Below are positions 16,585 through 25,410 of a DNA stretch of 56,357 bases, one piece after another. Under the pieces are notes generated by a model. That model worked only from the letters and a program-made list of their open reading frames with translations. It was not told the DNA's origin and searched no databases. The position numbers and the translations under genes are program-made. Numbering within the stretch: position 1 is the stretch's first letter; the number at the start of each line of letters is the position of its first letter. The stretch comes from Bacteroidaceae bacterium (GTDB taxonomy: Bacteria; Bacteroidota; Bacteroidia; Bacteroidales; Bacteroidaceae), in NCBI GenBank assembly GCA_017428785.1, contig JAFRQD010000048.1, positions 1 to 56,357 on the forward strand, read 5' to 3'.

Positions 16585-18762
16585 TCAGTTGCCGTTTTCG
16601 GCGAGGAACTTGATGCGGACGAGTTTTATTTCTTCCTCTGTGTATTCGTCTTCGTCGTCGGCGAATTCGTCGAGTGCATCGTCGATGTTGTTGTCCTCTG
16701 CCTCGCGGAAGTAGTCGTAGATGTCCTGCATGTGGTCGTCGTCCATGACCTCGCGGATGTAGTAGTCGAGGTTGAGCTTGGTACCGCTGTCCACGATGGT
16801 GTAGATGTCGTCGAGCAATTCGCTGAGTGTCAGCCCTTTGGTTCTGGCGATTTCGTCGAGGTCAACCTGTCGGTCGATGGATGTGATGATGCTGACCTTG
16901 TCGGCGCTCTTATTGACGAGGGTGCGGACGCGGAAATCCTCGAAGCGGTCTATTTCGTTCTCCTCGCAGTAGCGTGCGATGAGTTGGCAGAACTCGGCTC
17001 CGTAGCGGTTTGCCTTGCCTTCGCCCACTCCCTTGATGTTCTTGAGCTCCTCGACGGTAGTGGGATAGGATGTGGCCATGTCTTCGAGCGACGGGTCCTG
17101 GAAGATGACGTACGGAGGCAGGTTCTTGCGGCGTGCCACATCGCGGCGCAGGTCTTTGAGCATGGCGAAGAGTGTCTCGTCGAGCACCGATGTGCCTTCG
17201 CCCATGGCATCGTTGAAGTCGTCGAACTCGCGGTCTTCGGTGATGTAGAAGTCCTCGGGGTCCTTCATGTAGTTGCGTCCCGTCGGTGTGATGCTGAGCA
17301 GGCCGTAGTTCTCGATGCCTTTCTCGATGTATCCCGATATCATGGCCTGGCGGATGACAGCGTTCCAGAACGATGCCTCGTGGTCGTCGCCGGAGCCGAA
17401 GCAGCTGAGCAGTTCGTGACGGTGGGCGATGACATCGTCTGTCTCGTTGCCCACAAGGATGTCGATGATGTGCTGGGTCTTGAAGCCTTCCTTGACGGCA
17501 TTGATGACTTTGAGCACGAGCAGCAGTTCGTCGGCTGCCTCCACTCTTACGCCCGGATGCAGGCAGTTGTCGCACTTGCCGCAGTTTTCGGGCTCGTACT
17601 CCTCTCCGAAGTAATGCAGCAGGAACTTGCGTCGGCAGATTGACGTCTCGGCATAAGCGGCCGTCTCTTGGAGGAGCTGCCGTCCGATGTCCTGCTCTGC
17701 CACGGGCTTGCCTTGCATGAACTTCTCGAGCTTGCGCAGGTCGTGGGGCGAGAAGAAGGTGAGGCAGATGCCCTCTCCGCCGTCGCGTCCGGCCCGGCCC
17801 GTCTCCTGATAATAGCCCTCGAGGCTCTTGGGTATGTCGTAGTGGATGACATAGCGCACGTCGGGTTTGTCGATACCCATGCCAAAGGCAATGGTGGCCA
17901 CGATGACATCGATGCGCTCCATGAGGAAGTCGTCCTGCGTCTCTGCCCTGTCCACGGATTCCATGCCGGCATGATAGGCACGCGCCCTGATGTTGTTGGC
18001 ACGGAGCATCTCCGCCAGCTCCTCCACACGACGGCGGCTCAGGCAGTAGATGATGCCGCTCTTGCCTTTGTTCTGGAGCACGAAGCGTGTGATGTCCTTG
18101 TCCACATCCTTCGTCTTCGGACGGATTTCGTAGTAGAGGTTCGGCCTGTTGAACGAACTCTTGAACTCCACAGCGTCGGGGATGCCGAGGTTCTTCTTGA
18201 TGTCGGAGCGCACCTTGTCGGTAGCCGTCGCCGTCAAAGCGATGATGGGAGCCTTGCCTATCTGCTCCACCAGCGGGCGTATGTTGCGATACTCGGGACG
18301 GAAGTCGTGCCCCCATTCCGATATGCAGTGTGCCTCGTCGACAGCATAGAACGATATCTTCGTGCTACGCAGGAAGCGCACATTTTCCTCTTTCGTCAGC
18401 GATTCGGGCGCCACGTAAAGCAGCTTTGTGCGACCGGCGGTGACATCTTCCTTCACCGCATCTATCTGTACCCTCGTCAGGGAAGAGTTCAGGTAATGGG
18501 CGATGCCGTCGTCGTCCATAAACTGGCGAATGGCATCCACCTGGTTCTTCATAAGGGCAATGAGGGGCGAGACCACAATGGCCGTGCCTTCGCTGATCAA
18601 GGCGGGCAGCTGGTAACAAAGCGACTTGCCGCCGCCGGTAGGCATGAGCACGAAGGTGTCCTTGCCGTCAAGAAGGTTACGGATAATGGCTTCCTGGTCG
18701 CCCTTAAAGGAATCGAAACCAAAAAAATGCTTTAACTGTTCAGTCAGGTTAATATCGCTCAT
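16585..18762 (-). CDS. recQ: ATP-dependent DNA helicase RecQ
   Basis: 3'-5' DNA helicase acting in recombination and replication-fork repair. Start set at ATG 18762 (MSDINLTEQL), which follows a good promoter; upstream residues in the open frame overlap that promoter. 725 residues. Order seen: helicase motif I MPTGGGKSLCYQLPAL, DEAH box VDEAHCISEWGHDFRPEYR, motif VI YYQETGRAGRDG, RQC zinc cysteines (CRRKFLLHYFGEEYEPENC, CDNCLHPG), winged-helix region, HRDC domain with helix-hairpin-helix IKGVGEGKANRYGAEF, and an acidic C-terminal tail. Length and domains are complete. Confidence 0.95.
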   Translation of the reverse strand: MSDINLTEQLKHFFGFDSFKGDQEAIIRNLLDGKDTFVLMPTGGGKSLCYQLPALISEGTAIVVSPLIALMKNQVDAIRQFMDDDGIAHYLNSSLTRVQIDAVKEDVTAGRTKLLYVAPESLTKEENVRFLRSTKISFYAVDEAHCISEWGHDFRPEYRNIRPLVEQIGKAPIIALTATATDKVRSDIKKNLGIPDAVEFKSSFNRPNLYYEIRPKTKDVDKDITRFVLQNKGKSGIIYCLSRRRVEELAEMLRANNIRARAYHAGMESVDRAETQDDFLMERIDVIVATIAFGMGIDKPDVRYVIHYDIPKSLEGYYQETGRAGRDGGEGICLTFFSPHDLRKLEKFMQGKPVAEQDIGRQLLQETAAYAETSICRRKFLLHYFGEEYEPENCGKCDNCLHPGVRVEAADELLLVLKVINAVKEGFKTQHIIDILVGNETDDVIAHRHELLSCFGSGDDHEASFWNAVIRQAMISGYIEKGIENYGLLSITPTGRNYMKDPEDFYITEDREFDDFNDAMGEGTSVLDETLFAMLKDLRRDVARRKNLPPYVIFQDPSLEDMATSYPTTVEELKNIKGVGEGKANRYGAEFCQLIARYCEENEIDRFEDFRVRTLVNKSADKVSIITSIDRQVDLDEIARTKGLTLSELLDDIYTIVDSGTKLNLDYYIREVMDDDHMQDIYDYFREAEDNNIDDALDEFADDEDEYTEEEIKLVRIKFLAENGN

Positions 18763-18791
18763 TTGGGTGGCATTAGAAACAAAGCTAAAGA

Positions 18792-18823
18792 CAAAGTTAC
18801 GTCTTTTTGCGCAAACCACCAAA
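18792..18823 (-). promoter_or_regulatory. recQ promoter, -33 TTTG and -7 TAACTTTG
   Basis: Minus strand: TTTG (18820-18823), 20-bp spacer, TAACTTTG (18792-18799). Textbook Bacteroidetes spacing, 29 bp before the ATG. Confidence 0.8.
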
Positions 18824-18897
18824 TGTTTTAGGCAAAAATAAAAGGATGAAAGAAGAAAAAATGAAAGAACTTAGGAAAGAAGGCCTTTTTCATTCCA

Positions 18898-20136
18898 TCA
18901 TTTTTCCATTCTTTCATTTTTTTCTATCTGCTGCTCGGCGTACTCGCGGGTGATGGTGAGTGCCTTCTCCCCGTTTGTGGGTGCACTGAACTGCGCTTCT
19001 ATCATGATGGTCTCCATGATGCTGCGCAGGCCGCGGGCTCCGAGCTTGTATTCTATGGCCTTGTCCACGATATAGTCCAGCGCATCTTCCTCGAAGGAGA
19101 GCTGGATGCCGTCCATCGCGAAAAGCTTTATCTGCTGCTTGACGAGCGAGTTCTTCGGCTCGGTCAGTATGTTTCGCAAGGCTTCGCGGTCGAGAGGATT
19201 GAGGTAAGTGAGCACCGGAAGGCGGCCGATGATTTCGGGGATAAGGCCGAAGCTCTTCAGGTCCTGCGGCACGATGTACTTCATCAGGTCCTTCGTGTCG
19301 ATGCGGCGCTGGTTCTGCACACTGTCGTAGCCCACCACATGAGTGTTAAGGCGCTGTGCTATCTTGCGCTCTATGCCGTCGAAGGCACCGCCACAGATAA
19401 AAAGGATGTTGCGCGTGTCGACATGAATATAGTCCTGGTCGGGATGCTTGCGGCCGCCCTTGGGAGGCACATTGACGATGGAGCCCTCGAGCAGCTTGAG
19501 CAAGCCCTGCTGCACGCCTTCGCCGCTGACGTCGCGGGTGATGCTGGGGTTGTCCTGCTTGCGTGCTATCTTGTCTATCTCGTCGATGAAGACAATGCCG
19601 CGCTCGGTAGCCGTCACATCATAATCTGCCACCTGCAGCAGCCTCGTCAGTATGCTCTCCACATCTTCGCCTACATAGCCCGCCTCGGTAAAGACGGTGG
19701 CATCGACAATGGTGAAGGGCACCTTGAGCAGCTTAGCAATGGTGCGGGCAAGCAAGGTCTTGCCTGTACCCGTGGCTCCGACCATGATGATGTTGCTCTT
19801 CTCTATCTCCACGCCATCGTCGTCCACCTTCTGAGCCAAGCGCTTGTAGTGGTTATAGACGGCGACAGAAAGGTAACGCTTTGCGCTGTCCTGCCCGATG
19901 ACATACTGGTCGAGGAAAGCCTTGATGTCGCGAGGCTTGGGAATGTCGTTCATGTCGAGTCCGGAAGCCTTGCCCGCCTTAAGGCGAACCTCGCTCCCCA
20001 TGTTCTCTCGCACAATCCGCTCTGCCTGACGAATACACTCGTCGCAGATGAAGCCGTTCAAACCCGTCAGCATCAAAGCCACTTCGTCCTCTGTGCGGCC
20101 ACAGAAGGAACAACGATTCTTACGCTTCACTGCCAT
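18898..20136 (-). CDS. clpX: ClpXP protease unfoldase subunit
   Basis: AAA+ unfoldase that recognises tagged proteins and feeds them to ClpP. 412 residues. N-terminal zinc-binding domain with Cys9, Cys12, Cys31, Cys34; Walker A GATGTGKT (120-127); Walker B VFIDEID (about 182-188); pore loop GYVGEDVE; sensor regions IIGRLPVL and GARGLRS. It starts 2 bp after the clpP stop, so the two are cotranscribed. Its 3' end holds one arm of an AT-rich inverted repeat (18855-18869 / 18910-18924) that may act as a weak terminator before recQ. Confidence 0.97.
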   Translation of the reverse strand: MAVKRKNRCSFCGRTEDEVALMLTGLNGFICDECIRQAERIVRENMGSEVRLKAGKASGLDMNDIPKPRDIKAFLDQYVIGQDSAKRYLSVAVYNHYKRLAQKVDDDGVEIEKSNIIMVGATGTGKTLLARTIAKLLKVPFTIVDATVFTEAGYVGEDVESILTRLLQVADYDVTATERGIVFIDEIDKIARKQDNPSITRDVSGEGVQQGLLKLLEGSIVNVPPKGGRKHPDQDYIHVDTRNILFICGGAFDGIERKIAQRLNTHVVGYDSVQNQRRIDTKDLMKYIVPQDLKSFGLIPEIIGRLPVLTYLNPLDREALRNILTEPKNSLVKQQIKLFAMDGIQLSFEEDALDYIVDKAIEYKLGARGLRSIMETIMIEAQFSAPTNGEKALTITREYAEQQIEKNERMEK

Positions 20137-20138
20137 CC

Positions 20139-20807
20139 TTAATCTTTGCGCGTCATCACGCGGTCTATCATGCCATACTCCAGAGCTTCCTGCGCCGTCA
20201 TCCAGTAGTCGCGGTCGCTGTCTGCCCAGACCTTGTCGAAGTCGGTGTGTGAATGCTCTGCGATGATGGTATAGAGCTCCTTCTTGAGCTTTTGTATCTC
20301 ACGGGCCGTTATCTCGATGTCGCTTGCCTGGCCCTGCGCCCCGCCCATCGGCTGATGTATCATGACGCGGCTGTGCTTCAAGGCGCTGCGCTTGCCTTCC
20401 TTGCCTGCCACAAGCAGTACGGCAGCCATGCTCGCAGCCATGCCGGTGCAGATGGTTGCCACGTCGCTCGAGACGAACTGCATCGTGTCGTAGATGCCAA
20501 GGCCGGCATGTACGCTTCCGCCAGGGCTGTTGATGTAGATGCTGATGTCCTTGCCTGGGTCGGCACTGTCGAGGTAGAGCAACTGCGCCTGCAGGGTGTT
20601 GGCAGTATAGTCGTCGATTTGTGTGCCGAGGAAGATGATGCGGTCCATCATCAAACGGCTGAAAACATCCATCTGCGTGACGTTCAGCTGACGCTCCTCC
20701 AAGATGTATGGATTGAGGTACTGGTTCTGCATGCTGATGACGTCGTCGAGCGCCATGCTGTTCATGCCCAAGTGGCGGGTGGCGAACTTACGGAAATCGT
20801 TATTCAT
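20139..20807 (-). CDS. clpP: ATP-dependent Clp protease proteolytic subunit
   Basis: Serine protease forming the ClpXP chamber. 222 residues. Catalytic triad visible: Ser126 in TGMAASMAAV, His151 in MIHQPMGG, Asp at about 200 in DSDRDYW. The oxyanion region YINSPGGSVHAG is present. Lies between tig (45 bp upstream) and clpX (2 bp downstream), the conserved tig-clpP-clpX order. Confidence 0.97.
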   Translation of the reverse strand: MNNDFRKFATRHLGMNSMALDDVISMQNQYLNPYILEERQLNVTQMDVFSRLMMDRIIFLGTQIDDYTANTLQAQLLYLDSADPGKDISIYINSPGGSVHAGLGIYDTMQFVSSDVATICTGMAASMAAVLLVAGKEGKRSALKHSRVMIHQPMGGAQGQASDIEITAREIQKLKKELYTIIAEHSHTDFDKVWADSDRDYWMTAQEALEYGMIDRVMTRKD

Positions 20808-20852
20808 TACATTATATATAATAACGCGCGTACGCGAGTGGACTATTTATCT

Positions 20853-22217
20853 TTACTTCTCTTTCTCTGTGAGCTTGCGGAACTCTTCGATTGTGACTTC
20901 CTTGGTCTTCAGCGTGACAGCCTCCTTTGCCTTTGCTGCCATCAGGTTCTCGACGGTACGCTCCACGAGGCCTTGTGCCTGCTGTTCGTTCTTGAGCATG
21001 CTGGCAGCATAGTTTGTGACGGTTTCCTCGGGAAGGTTCACCATGCCGTATTGAGCGAACTGAATGCGAGTGAAGCGCTTGGCGGTTTCGAGCACATCTT
21101 CGTGCTGCACCTTCACTTCGAGCTGGTCGCATATCTGCTCCTTGGCGAGGTGCCAAAGCAGTTCGGGCAGGCTCTTCTCGAAGTTGTCGTCGACATACTG
21201 CTCGCCCTTGTCCTGATTGCGGAGCTTCATGAAGCGCTTGAGGAGAGCCTCGGGGAAGTCAACCTTTCCGATGCGGCCCAGGACATATTCGCGCAGGTCT
21301 TGTGTGAACTGATACTCTTCCTCGCTCTGGAAGTTCTTCTTGATGTCGTCGGCGATGAACTTGCGGAATTCTTCTTCGCTCTTGACGACGCCTGTGCCGA
21401 GCACTTTGTCGAAGAGTTCCTGGTCCACCTTTGCCGGCTCATAGCGCATTATCTCGGAGATTTGGAAGTTGAAGTTCGACTTCATTTCCTCTGCCTCTTC
21501 CTTTGTGATGTGCAGGAGGCTGGCGAGTTCGGTTGCGCTGCCGTCGTAGGCCTTTGCGGGATTGAAGGTGATGACGTCGCCCACCTTTGCTCCTTCGAAC
21601 TTAGCCTTTTCCTTGTCGTCCTTCATGTATTCAGGGAGCATGACGGCTTCCTCGACGGTGATGCCGTCCTTGAGTGTGTTGTTCTTCGTGTTGAGCTGTG
21701 TGAGCGTGCCTTTCACCATGTCGCGAGCCTCGTAGGTGTCGGCCTTTACGTGCTGGCCGCCACGCTGGCAGTAGCTCTGCACCTGCTGGTCGACGAGGGC
21801 GTCATCCACCTTGATGTCGTAGTATGTGAGTTTGTCCTTCTTGCTGAGCTTGGCATCGAAGTCGGGAGCGAGAGCGATGTCGAAGGCAAAAGTGAAGTCA
21901 TCCTGCGTCTCGAAGTTCATCTGGGGAGTCTTCTCCTCGTTGGGCAGAGGCTCGGCCAGCATGTTCACCTTGTTCTCGCGGATGTATTTGTTCACTTCCT
22001 CGCTGATGAGTTTGTTTATTTCCTCAGCCTTCACTTCTGTTCCGAAGCGCTTCTGTATGAGTGATGCAGGCACTTTGCCCGGGCGGAAGCCTGGCAGACT
22101 TGCTTTCTTGCTGAAGTCCTTGAGGGCTGTCTTTACCTTATCTTCGTAGTCTTGTTTCTCAATGTTCAGGGTAAGCAGGGCGCTCACCTTGTCGACGTTT
22201 TCAAATGATATCTTCAT
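20853..22217 (-). CDS. tig: Trigger factor
   Basis: Ribosome-associated chaperone binding nascent chains. 454 residues. The ribosome-binding signature GFRPGKVP is at about residues 43-50, with a helical N-terminal domain and a long C-terminal substrate-cradling region. The PPIase domain is degenerate, as is usual in Bacteroidetes. First gene of the tig-clpP-clpX operon. Confidence 0.93.
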   Translation of the reverse strand: MKISFENVDKVSALLTLNIEKQDYEDKVKTALKDFSKKASLPGFRPGKVPASLIQKRFGTEVKAEEINKLISEEVNKYIRENKVNMLAEPLPNEEKTPQMNFETQDDFTFAFDIALAPDFDAKLSKKDKLTYYDIKVDDALVDQQVQSYCQRGGQHVKADTYEARDMVKGTLTQLNTKNNTLKDGITVEEAVMLPEYMKDDKEKAKFEGAKVGDVITFNPAKAYDGSATELASLLHITKEEAEEMKSNFNFQISEIMRYEPAKVDQELFDKVLGTGVVKSEEEFRKFIADDIKKNFQSEEEYQFTQDLREYVLGRIGKVDFPEALLKRFMKLRNQDKGEQYVDDNFEKSLPELLWHLAKEQICDQLEVKVQHEDVLETAKRFTRIQFAQYGMVNLPEETVTNYAASMLKNEQQAQGLVERTVENLMAAKAKEAVTLKTKEVTIEEFRKLTEKEK

Positions 22218-22263
22218 CAGTTATGTTTTGGTTTAGTTATTGTCCTTTTTCTAAAAGCGGGTG

Positions 22264-22271
22264 CAAAGGTA
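22264..22271 (-). promoter_or_regulatory. -7 box TACCTTTG for tig-clpP-clpX
   Basis: Minus-strand TACCTTTG, 46 bp before the tig ATG. No spaced -33 TTTG was found. Confidence 0.65.
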
Positions 22272-22328
22272 CGACAAAATATTGAATATTGGAAATCGGG
22301 AAGCAGAAAAAATGTCTTCTTTTTACCC

Positions 22329-23393
22329 TCAGAAGGGTGCCAACTCCTCTCCGCTCTCCGGTTTGAACTCGATGTCGAGGATGTTGGCGATGGTGGCAGC
22401 GACCTGTTTGGTGTAGAAGGGGCCGTTTTCGATTGTCTCGCCCAGGGGATTGATGCCTTTGCCGAAGAGCATGACCCATGTGGCCTCAGAGCCTTTGACC
22501 TTGCTGCCGTGGCTTCCCCACTCGGCGCCGTCGCCGCGTCCGTGGTCGCAGGTGATGAGATAGGTGGTCTTGCCCTGATAGAACTTGTCGGCCTCGCAGG
22601 CTTCGTAGATGTCGCGGATGAAGGCGTCGGTAGCGTTGGCTGCGTCGAGATAGAAGTCGTACTTGCGTGCATGAGCCCATTCATCGCAGTCGCCGAAGGA
22701 TATCCACATCACTTTCGGATGGTCGGCCATCAATGTCTCGAGGGCGAAGGCATAGGTGAAGGCATCGAAATGCTCGCTGCGCCAGTAGCGAGGCATGCCG
22801 GCAAGCATCCGCTCGGCCAGTTGCAGACGGGGCGTCTTGTTCTTGGCGAAGGTTTGTTCGTAGGAAACGCAGGCGGGGATGTGAGCCTGCTCGTTGCGGA
22901 TGGCATAACGAGCCGACTTCCAAGAGCCGTACATCACTACGCTGCCCTTGTAGCGAAGGTCCTCGTTGGCAGCCTCCAGCACATTCCGATGGGGGTTGGC
23001 CACAGGGTCGTTGCCGGTGATGGCATCGTCCACCATGCCAGTCATCATCTCGCTGTAGCCGGGATAGGAGATGTTGGTCTTGTTGGCCACCTGCATCATG
23101 CTGCCGAGGTTGCGGTTGCCGATGATGGTGCCTTGCTTGGCGATGGTGTTCCACACGAACGGCATCAATGCGATGCGACGCCCGAGGGGGGTGTGGCGCC
23201 AATAGAGACGGCGCAGCGTCTCAGCGTCGCGCACCTCTTTTTCGTTGGACATCAGGCTCTCGTCTGCTCCGGCAAACACCTCTTGCCAACGGAGCCCGTC
23301 GATAGTGATGACGATGAGACGCGTGTCCTTGTCGCCCTTGGCTGAAAGCAGCATGGGGACCAAAGAAATCAGGATTATTATAAGACGTTTCAT
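22329..23393 (-). CDS. Secreted alkaline-phosphatase-superfamily protein
   Basis: 354 residues with signal peptide (MKRLIIILISLVPMLLSAKG), so periplasmic. Metal-binding and active-site pattern of the alkaline phosphatase/sulfatase/phosphodiesterase superfamily: VITIDGLRWQEVF (first Asp), SYPGYSEMMTG (nucleophile region), FGDCDEWAHARKYDFY (Asp/His), and LITCDHGRGDG (Asp-His). The substrate (phosphate or sulfate ester) cannot be read. It has its own promoter and is not coupled to lptB. Confidence 0.88.
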   Translation of the reverse strand: MKRLIIILISLVPMLLSAKGDKDTRLIVITIDGLRWQEVFAGADESLMSNEKEVRDAETLRRLYWRHTPLGRRIALMPFVWNTIAKQGTIIGNRNLGSMMQVANKTNISYPGYSEMMTGMVDDAITGNDPVANPHRNVLEAANEDLRYKGSVVMYGSWKSARYAIRNEQAHIPACVSYEQTFAKNKTPRLQLAERMLAGMPRYWRSEHFDAFTYAFALETLMADHPKVMWISFGDCDEWAHARKYDFYLDAANATDAFIRDIYEACEADKFYQGKTTYLITCDHGRGDGAEWGSHGSKVKGSEATWVMLFGKGINPLGETIENGPFYTKQVAATIANILDIEFKPESGEELAPF

Positions 23394-23416
23394 AACATAA
23401 GATTTGAATTTCCGTG

Positions 23417-23447
23417 CAAAAGTACGGCTTTTCCTTTGAAATACAAA
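23417..23447 (-). promoter_or_regulatory. Promoter of the phosphatase-family gene
   Basis: Minus strand: TTTG (23444-23447), 19-bp spacer, TACTTTTG (23417-23424), 23 bp before the ATG. Confidence 0.8.
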
Positions 23448-23498
23448 GGAATGTGGCGAGAAAAACGCAAAAAAAGTCTCTCTTGTGCGGGGGCTTCA

Positions 23499-23584
23499 AA
23501 CGCCGCACGCGGAATTTGCCAACGCCGCACGCGGGGATGCCCATCGCCGCACGCGGGGATTGCCATCGCCGCAGGCGGCGTTTT
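23499..23584. repeat. 22-bp GC-rich array 3' of lptB
   Basis: Units start at 23499, 23521, 23543 and 23565 (exact 22-bp period), ending with the palindrome CGCCGCAGGCGGCG just 10 bp from the lptB stop. Confidence 0.92.
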
Positions 23585-23593
23585 CAGGTGCCT

Positions 23594-24475
23594 CTAAAGG
23601 GGGTTTTTCGCACGGCGGGCCAAGGCCTCTTCTTCCATTTGCTGGAAGTCCTTGAAGCGCAGTACGAAGTTGCGAGTCAGATACTTATCGAGGACGATGG
23701 GGTTGACGCTGAGTTCCTGGGGTGTGCCGTGGAAGAGGATCTGCCCCTCGAAAAGGAGATAAGCGCGGTCGGTGATGCAGAGGGTTTCCTCCACATTGTG
23801 GTCGGTGATGAGCACGCCGATGTTCCTCTGCTTCAACTTCCAGACGATGTATTGTATGTCCTCGACGGCAATGGGGTCGACACCGGCGAAGGGCTCGTCG
23901 AGCATGATGAACTTCGGGTCGATGGCGAGGCAGCGGGCTATCTCCGTCCTGCGTCGCTCGCCGCCGCTCAAACGGTCGCCTATGTTCTTGCGCACCTTTT
24001 CGAGATGGAACTCGCTGATGAGGCTTTCGAGCTTCTCGCGCTGAGCCTCGCGAGGCAGGTCGGTCATCTCCAGCACGCTGGCTATATTGTTCTCCACGCT
24101 CATCTTGCGGAACACGCTGGCCTCCTGCGCAAGATAACCGATGCCCAGACGGGCCCGCTTATAGACAGGGAGGTCGGTTATCTCCTCGTTGCCCAGGAAG
24201 ATGTGTCCGGCATTGGGAAGCACGAGGCCTGTGGTCATGTAGAAAGAGGTGGTCTTGCCTGCGCCATTGGGGCCGAGCAGGCCGACAATCTCGCCCTGAC
24301 GGACATCGAAACTGACGTTGTTCACGACGGTTCGCTTACCGTAAATCTTGACCAAGCCCTCGCTGCGGAGCTGCAAAGACTCGCCGTCTCCGGCCCCCCC
24401 AGCCCCCTTTAGGGGGAGAGATGTATCTGTAACTTGTTGATGTATTTCTTCTTCCATAATATCTCTTTCTTCCAA
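23594..24475 (-). CDS. lptB: LPS export ABC transporter ATPase LptB
   Basis: Cytoplasmic ATPase of the LptB2FG complex that extracts LPS toward the outer membrane. Walker [22 protein letters not shown]-loop [15 protein letters not shown], signature [13 protein letters not shown], Walker [14 protein letters not shown] and H-loop [10 protein letters not shown] are all intact. 293 residues against about 240-250 usual. The extra N-terminus contains [14 protein letters not shown], encoded by a CCCCCTTTAGGGGG palindrome (24403-24416), plus a C-terminal extension [16 protein letters not shown]. An internal start at 24457 (MEEEIHQ) is possible. 28 bp separate it from mlaF. Confidence 0.93.
   Translation of the reverse strand: MEERDIMEEEIHQQVTDTSLPLKGAGGAGDGESLQLRSEGLVKIYGKRTVVNNVSFDVRQGEIVGLLGPNGAGKTTSFYMTTGLVLPNAGHIFLGNEEITDLPVYKRARLGIGYLAQEASVFRKMSVENNIASVLEMTDLPREAQREKLESLISEFHLEKVRKNIGDRLSGGERRRTEIARCLAIDPKFIMLDEPFAGVDPIAVEDIQYIVWKLKQRNIGVLITDHNVEETLCITDRAYLLFEGQILFHGTPQELSVNPIVLDKYLTRNFVLRFKDFQQMEEEALARRAKNPL
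24396..24416. repeat. CCCCCTTTAGGGGG palindrome inside lptB 5' end
   Basis: C5-AG-C5-TTTA-G5 architecture; it encodes [11 protein letters not shown] of the LptB N-terminal extension. Same class as 24490-24503, 29476-29492 and 29555-29579. Confidence 0.8.
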
Positions 24476-24489
24476 TAGGTATCTTTGTT

Positions 24490-24511
24490 CCCCCTATAGG
24501 GGGTTAGGGGG
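24490..24511. repeat. CCCCCTATAGGGGG palindrome at the mlaF/lptB junction
   Basis: Perfect 14-bp palindrome (24490-24503) followed by TTAGGGGG. It spans the end of the intergenic gap and the mlaF stop codon. Confidence 0.85.
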
Positions 24512-25286
24512 TCCGCATTGCCAGTTGCTCCTCCTTGACCTTCCTCAGCAGGTCGCTGGCGAAGATGAAGGAGTTGAGCTTCTCGTTGGTCGAGGCCATT
24601 ATCTGGTCCTTCGAGCCCTCCCATTCCTTGTGGCCGTCGCAGATGAAGAGGATGCTCTCGCCGATGCCGAGCACCGAGTTCATGTCGTGGGTGTTGATGA
24701 TGGTCGTCATGCCGTACTCGTGCGTGATGCTGCTGATGAGGTCGTCGATGACGAGGCTCGTCTTGGGGTCGAGACCCGAGTTCGGCTCGTCGCAGAACAG
24801 ATACTTCGGGTTGAGGGCGATGGCTCTGGCTATGGCCACACGCTTCTGCATGCCGCCACTTATCTCGCCCGGCATCTTCTCCTCTGCTCCCTTCAGGTTG
24901 ACGCGCTCCAGGCAGAATCGGGCTCGCTTCACGCGGTCGGCCTCGTTCATGTCGGAGAACATGTCGAGGGGGAACATGACGTTCTCCAGGACAGTCATGG
25001 AGTCGAAGAGGGCGGCACTTTGGAATATCATGCCCATCTCGCGCCGCATCATCACACGCTCCCGCTTGTCCATCGTCACGAAGTCGCGTCCGTCGTAGAG
25101 AATCTTGCCCTTTGTAGGCGTGAAGAGCCCCACGATGTTCTTCATCAGCACGGTCTTGCCGGAGCCCGACTGGCCGATGATGAGGTTCGTCTGCCCGTCG
25201 CGGAAGGTCATGTTGATGTCCGCAAGGATGTCTCTGTCATCAAACCTCTTGTATAGATGCTGAACTTCTATCATATCTTTCTGCAA
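24504..25286 (-). CDS. mlaF: MlaF-type ABC transporter ATPase (phospholipid trafficking)
   Basis: ATPase partner of the MlaE permease, expected to move phospholipid between inner and outer membranes. 260 residues. Walker A IIGQSGSGKTVLMKNI, signature ISGGMQKRVAIARAIAL, Walker B LFCDEPNSGLDP and H-loop NTHDMNSVLGIG. 'GGMQKRVAIARA' is typical of the Mla/Ttg2A family. Start at 25286 or the internal ATG 25274 (MIEVQHLYKRF), which fits family N-termini. It follows mlaE by a gap filled with 7-bp repeats. No MlaD-type gene is adjacent. Confidence 0.9.
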   Translation of the reverse strand: MQKDMIEVQHLYKRFDDRDILADINMTFRDGQTNLIIGQSGSGKTVLMKNIVGLFTPTKGKILYDGRDFVTMDKRERVMMRREMGMIFQSAALFDSMTVLENVMFPLDMFSDMNEADRVKRARFCLERVNLKGAEEKMPGEISGGMQKRVAIARAIALNPKYLFCDEPNSGLDPKTSLVIDDLISSITHEYGMTTIINTHDMNSVLGIGESILFICDGHKEWEGSKDQIMASTNEKLNSFIFASDLLRKVKEEQLAMRTP

Positions 25287-25312
25287 TTAAGGATTAAGAG
25301 ATGAGAATTAAG
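25285..25312. repeat. Heptanucleotide tract at the mlaF start
   Basis: Units AATTAAG, GATTAAG, AGATGAG, AATTAAG, just upstream of mlaF on the minus strand. Unrelated in position to a recognisable promoter box. Confidence 0.75.
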
Positions 25313-25368
25313 AATTGCTTCTCTTGTTCTGACAGTCCTTTTCTTTTAGCGTTTTCCTTTCCCCTACC

Positions 25369-25410
25369 CTTAATTCTTAATCTTTAATTCTTCTTTCTTA
25401 ATTCTTAACT
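25369..25410. repeat. Heptanucleotide tract at the mlaE 3' end
   Basis: Six units: CTTAATT, CTTAATC, TTTAATT, CTTCTTT, CTTAATT, CTTAACT. It covers the mlaE stop codon (25405-25407). Its units are the inverse of those at 25285-25312, so the two tracts could pair. Confidence 0.85.

Noticed and set aside
18855-18924. Strong terminator for clpX
   Set aside because: The inverted repeat GAAAAAATGAAAGAA / TTCTTTCATTTTTTTC is nearly all A/T and its stem would be weak; mentioned only under clpX.
20253-22064. 603-residue plus-strand open frame over clpP and tig
   Set aside because: Antisense shadow of two clearly recognised genes; the translation is Val/Leu/His-rich with no motif and no promoter or start context.
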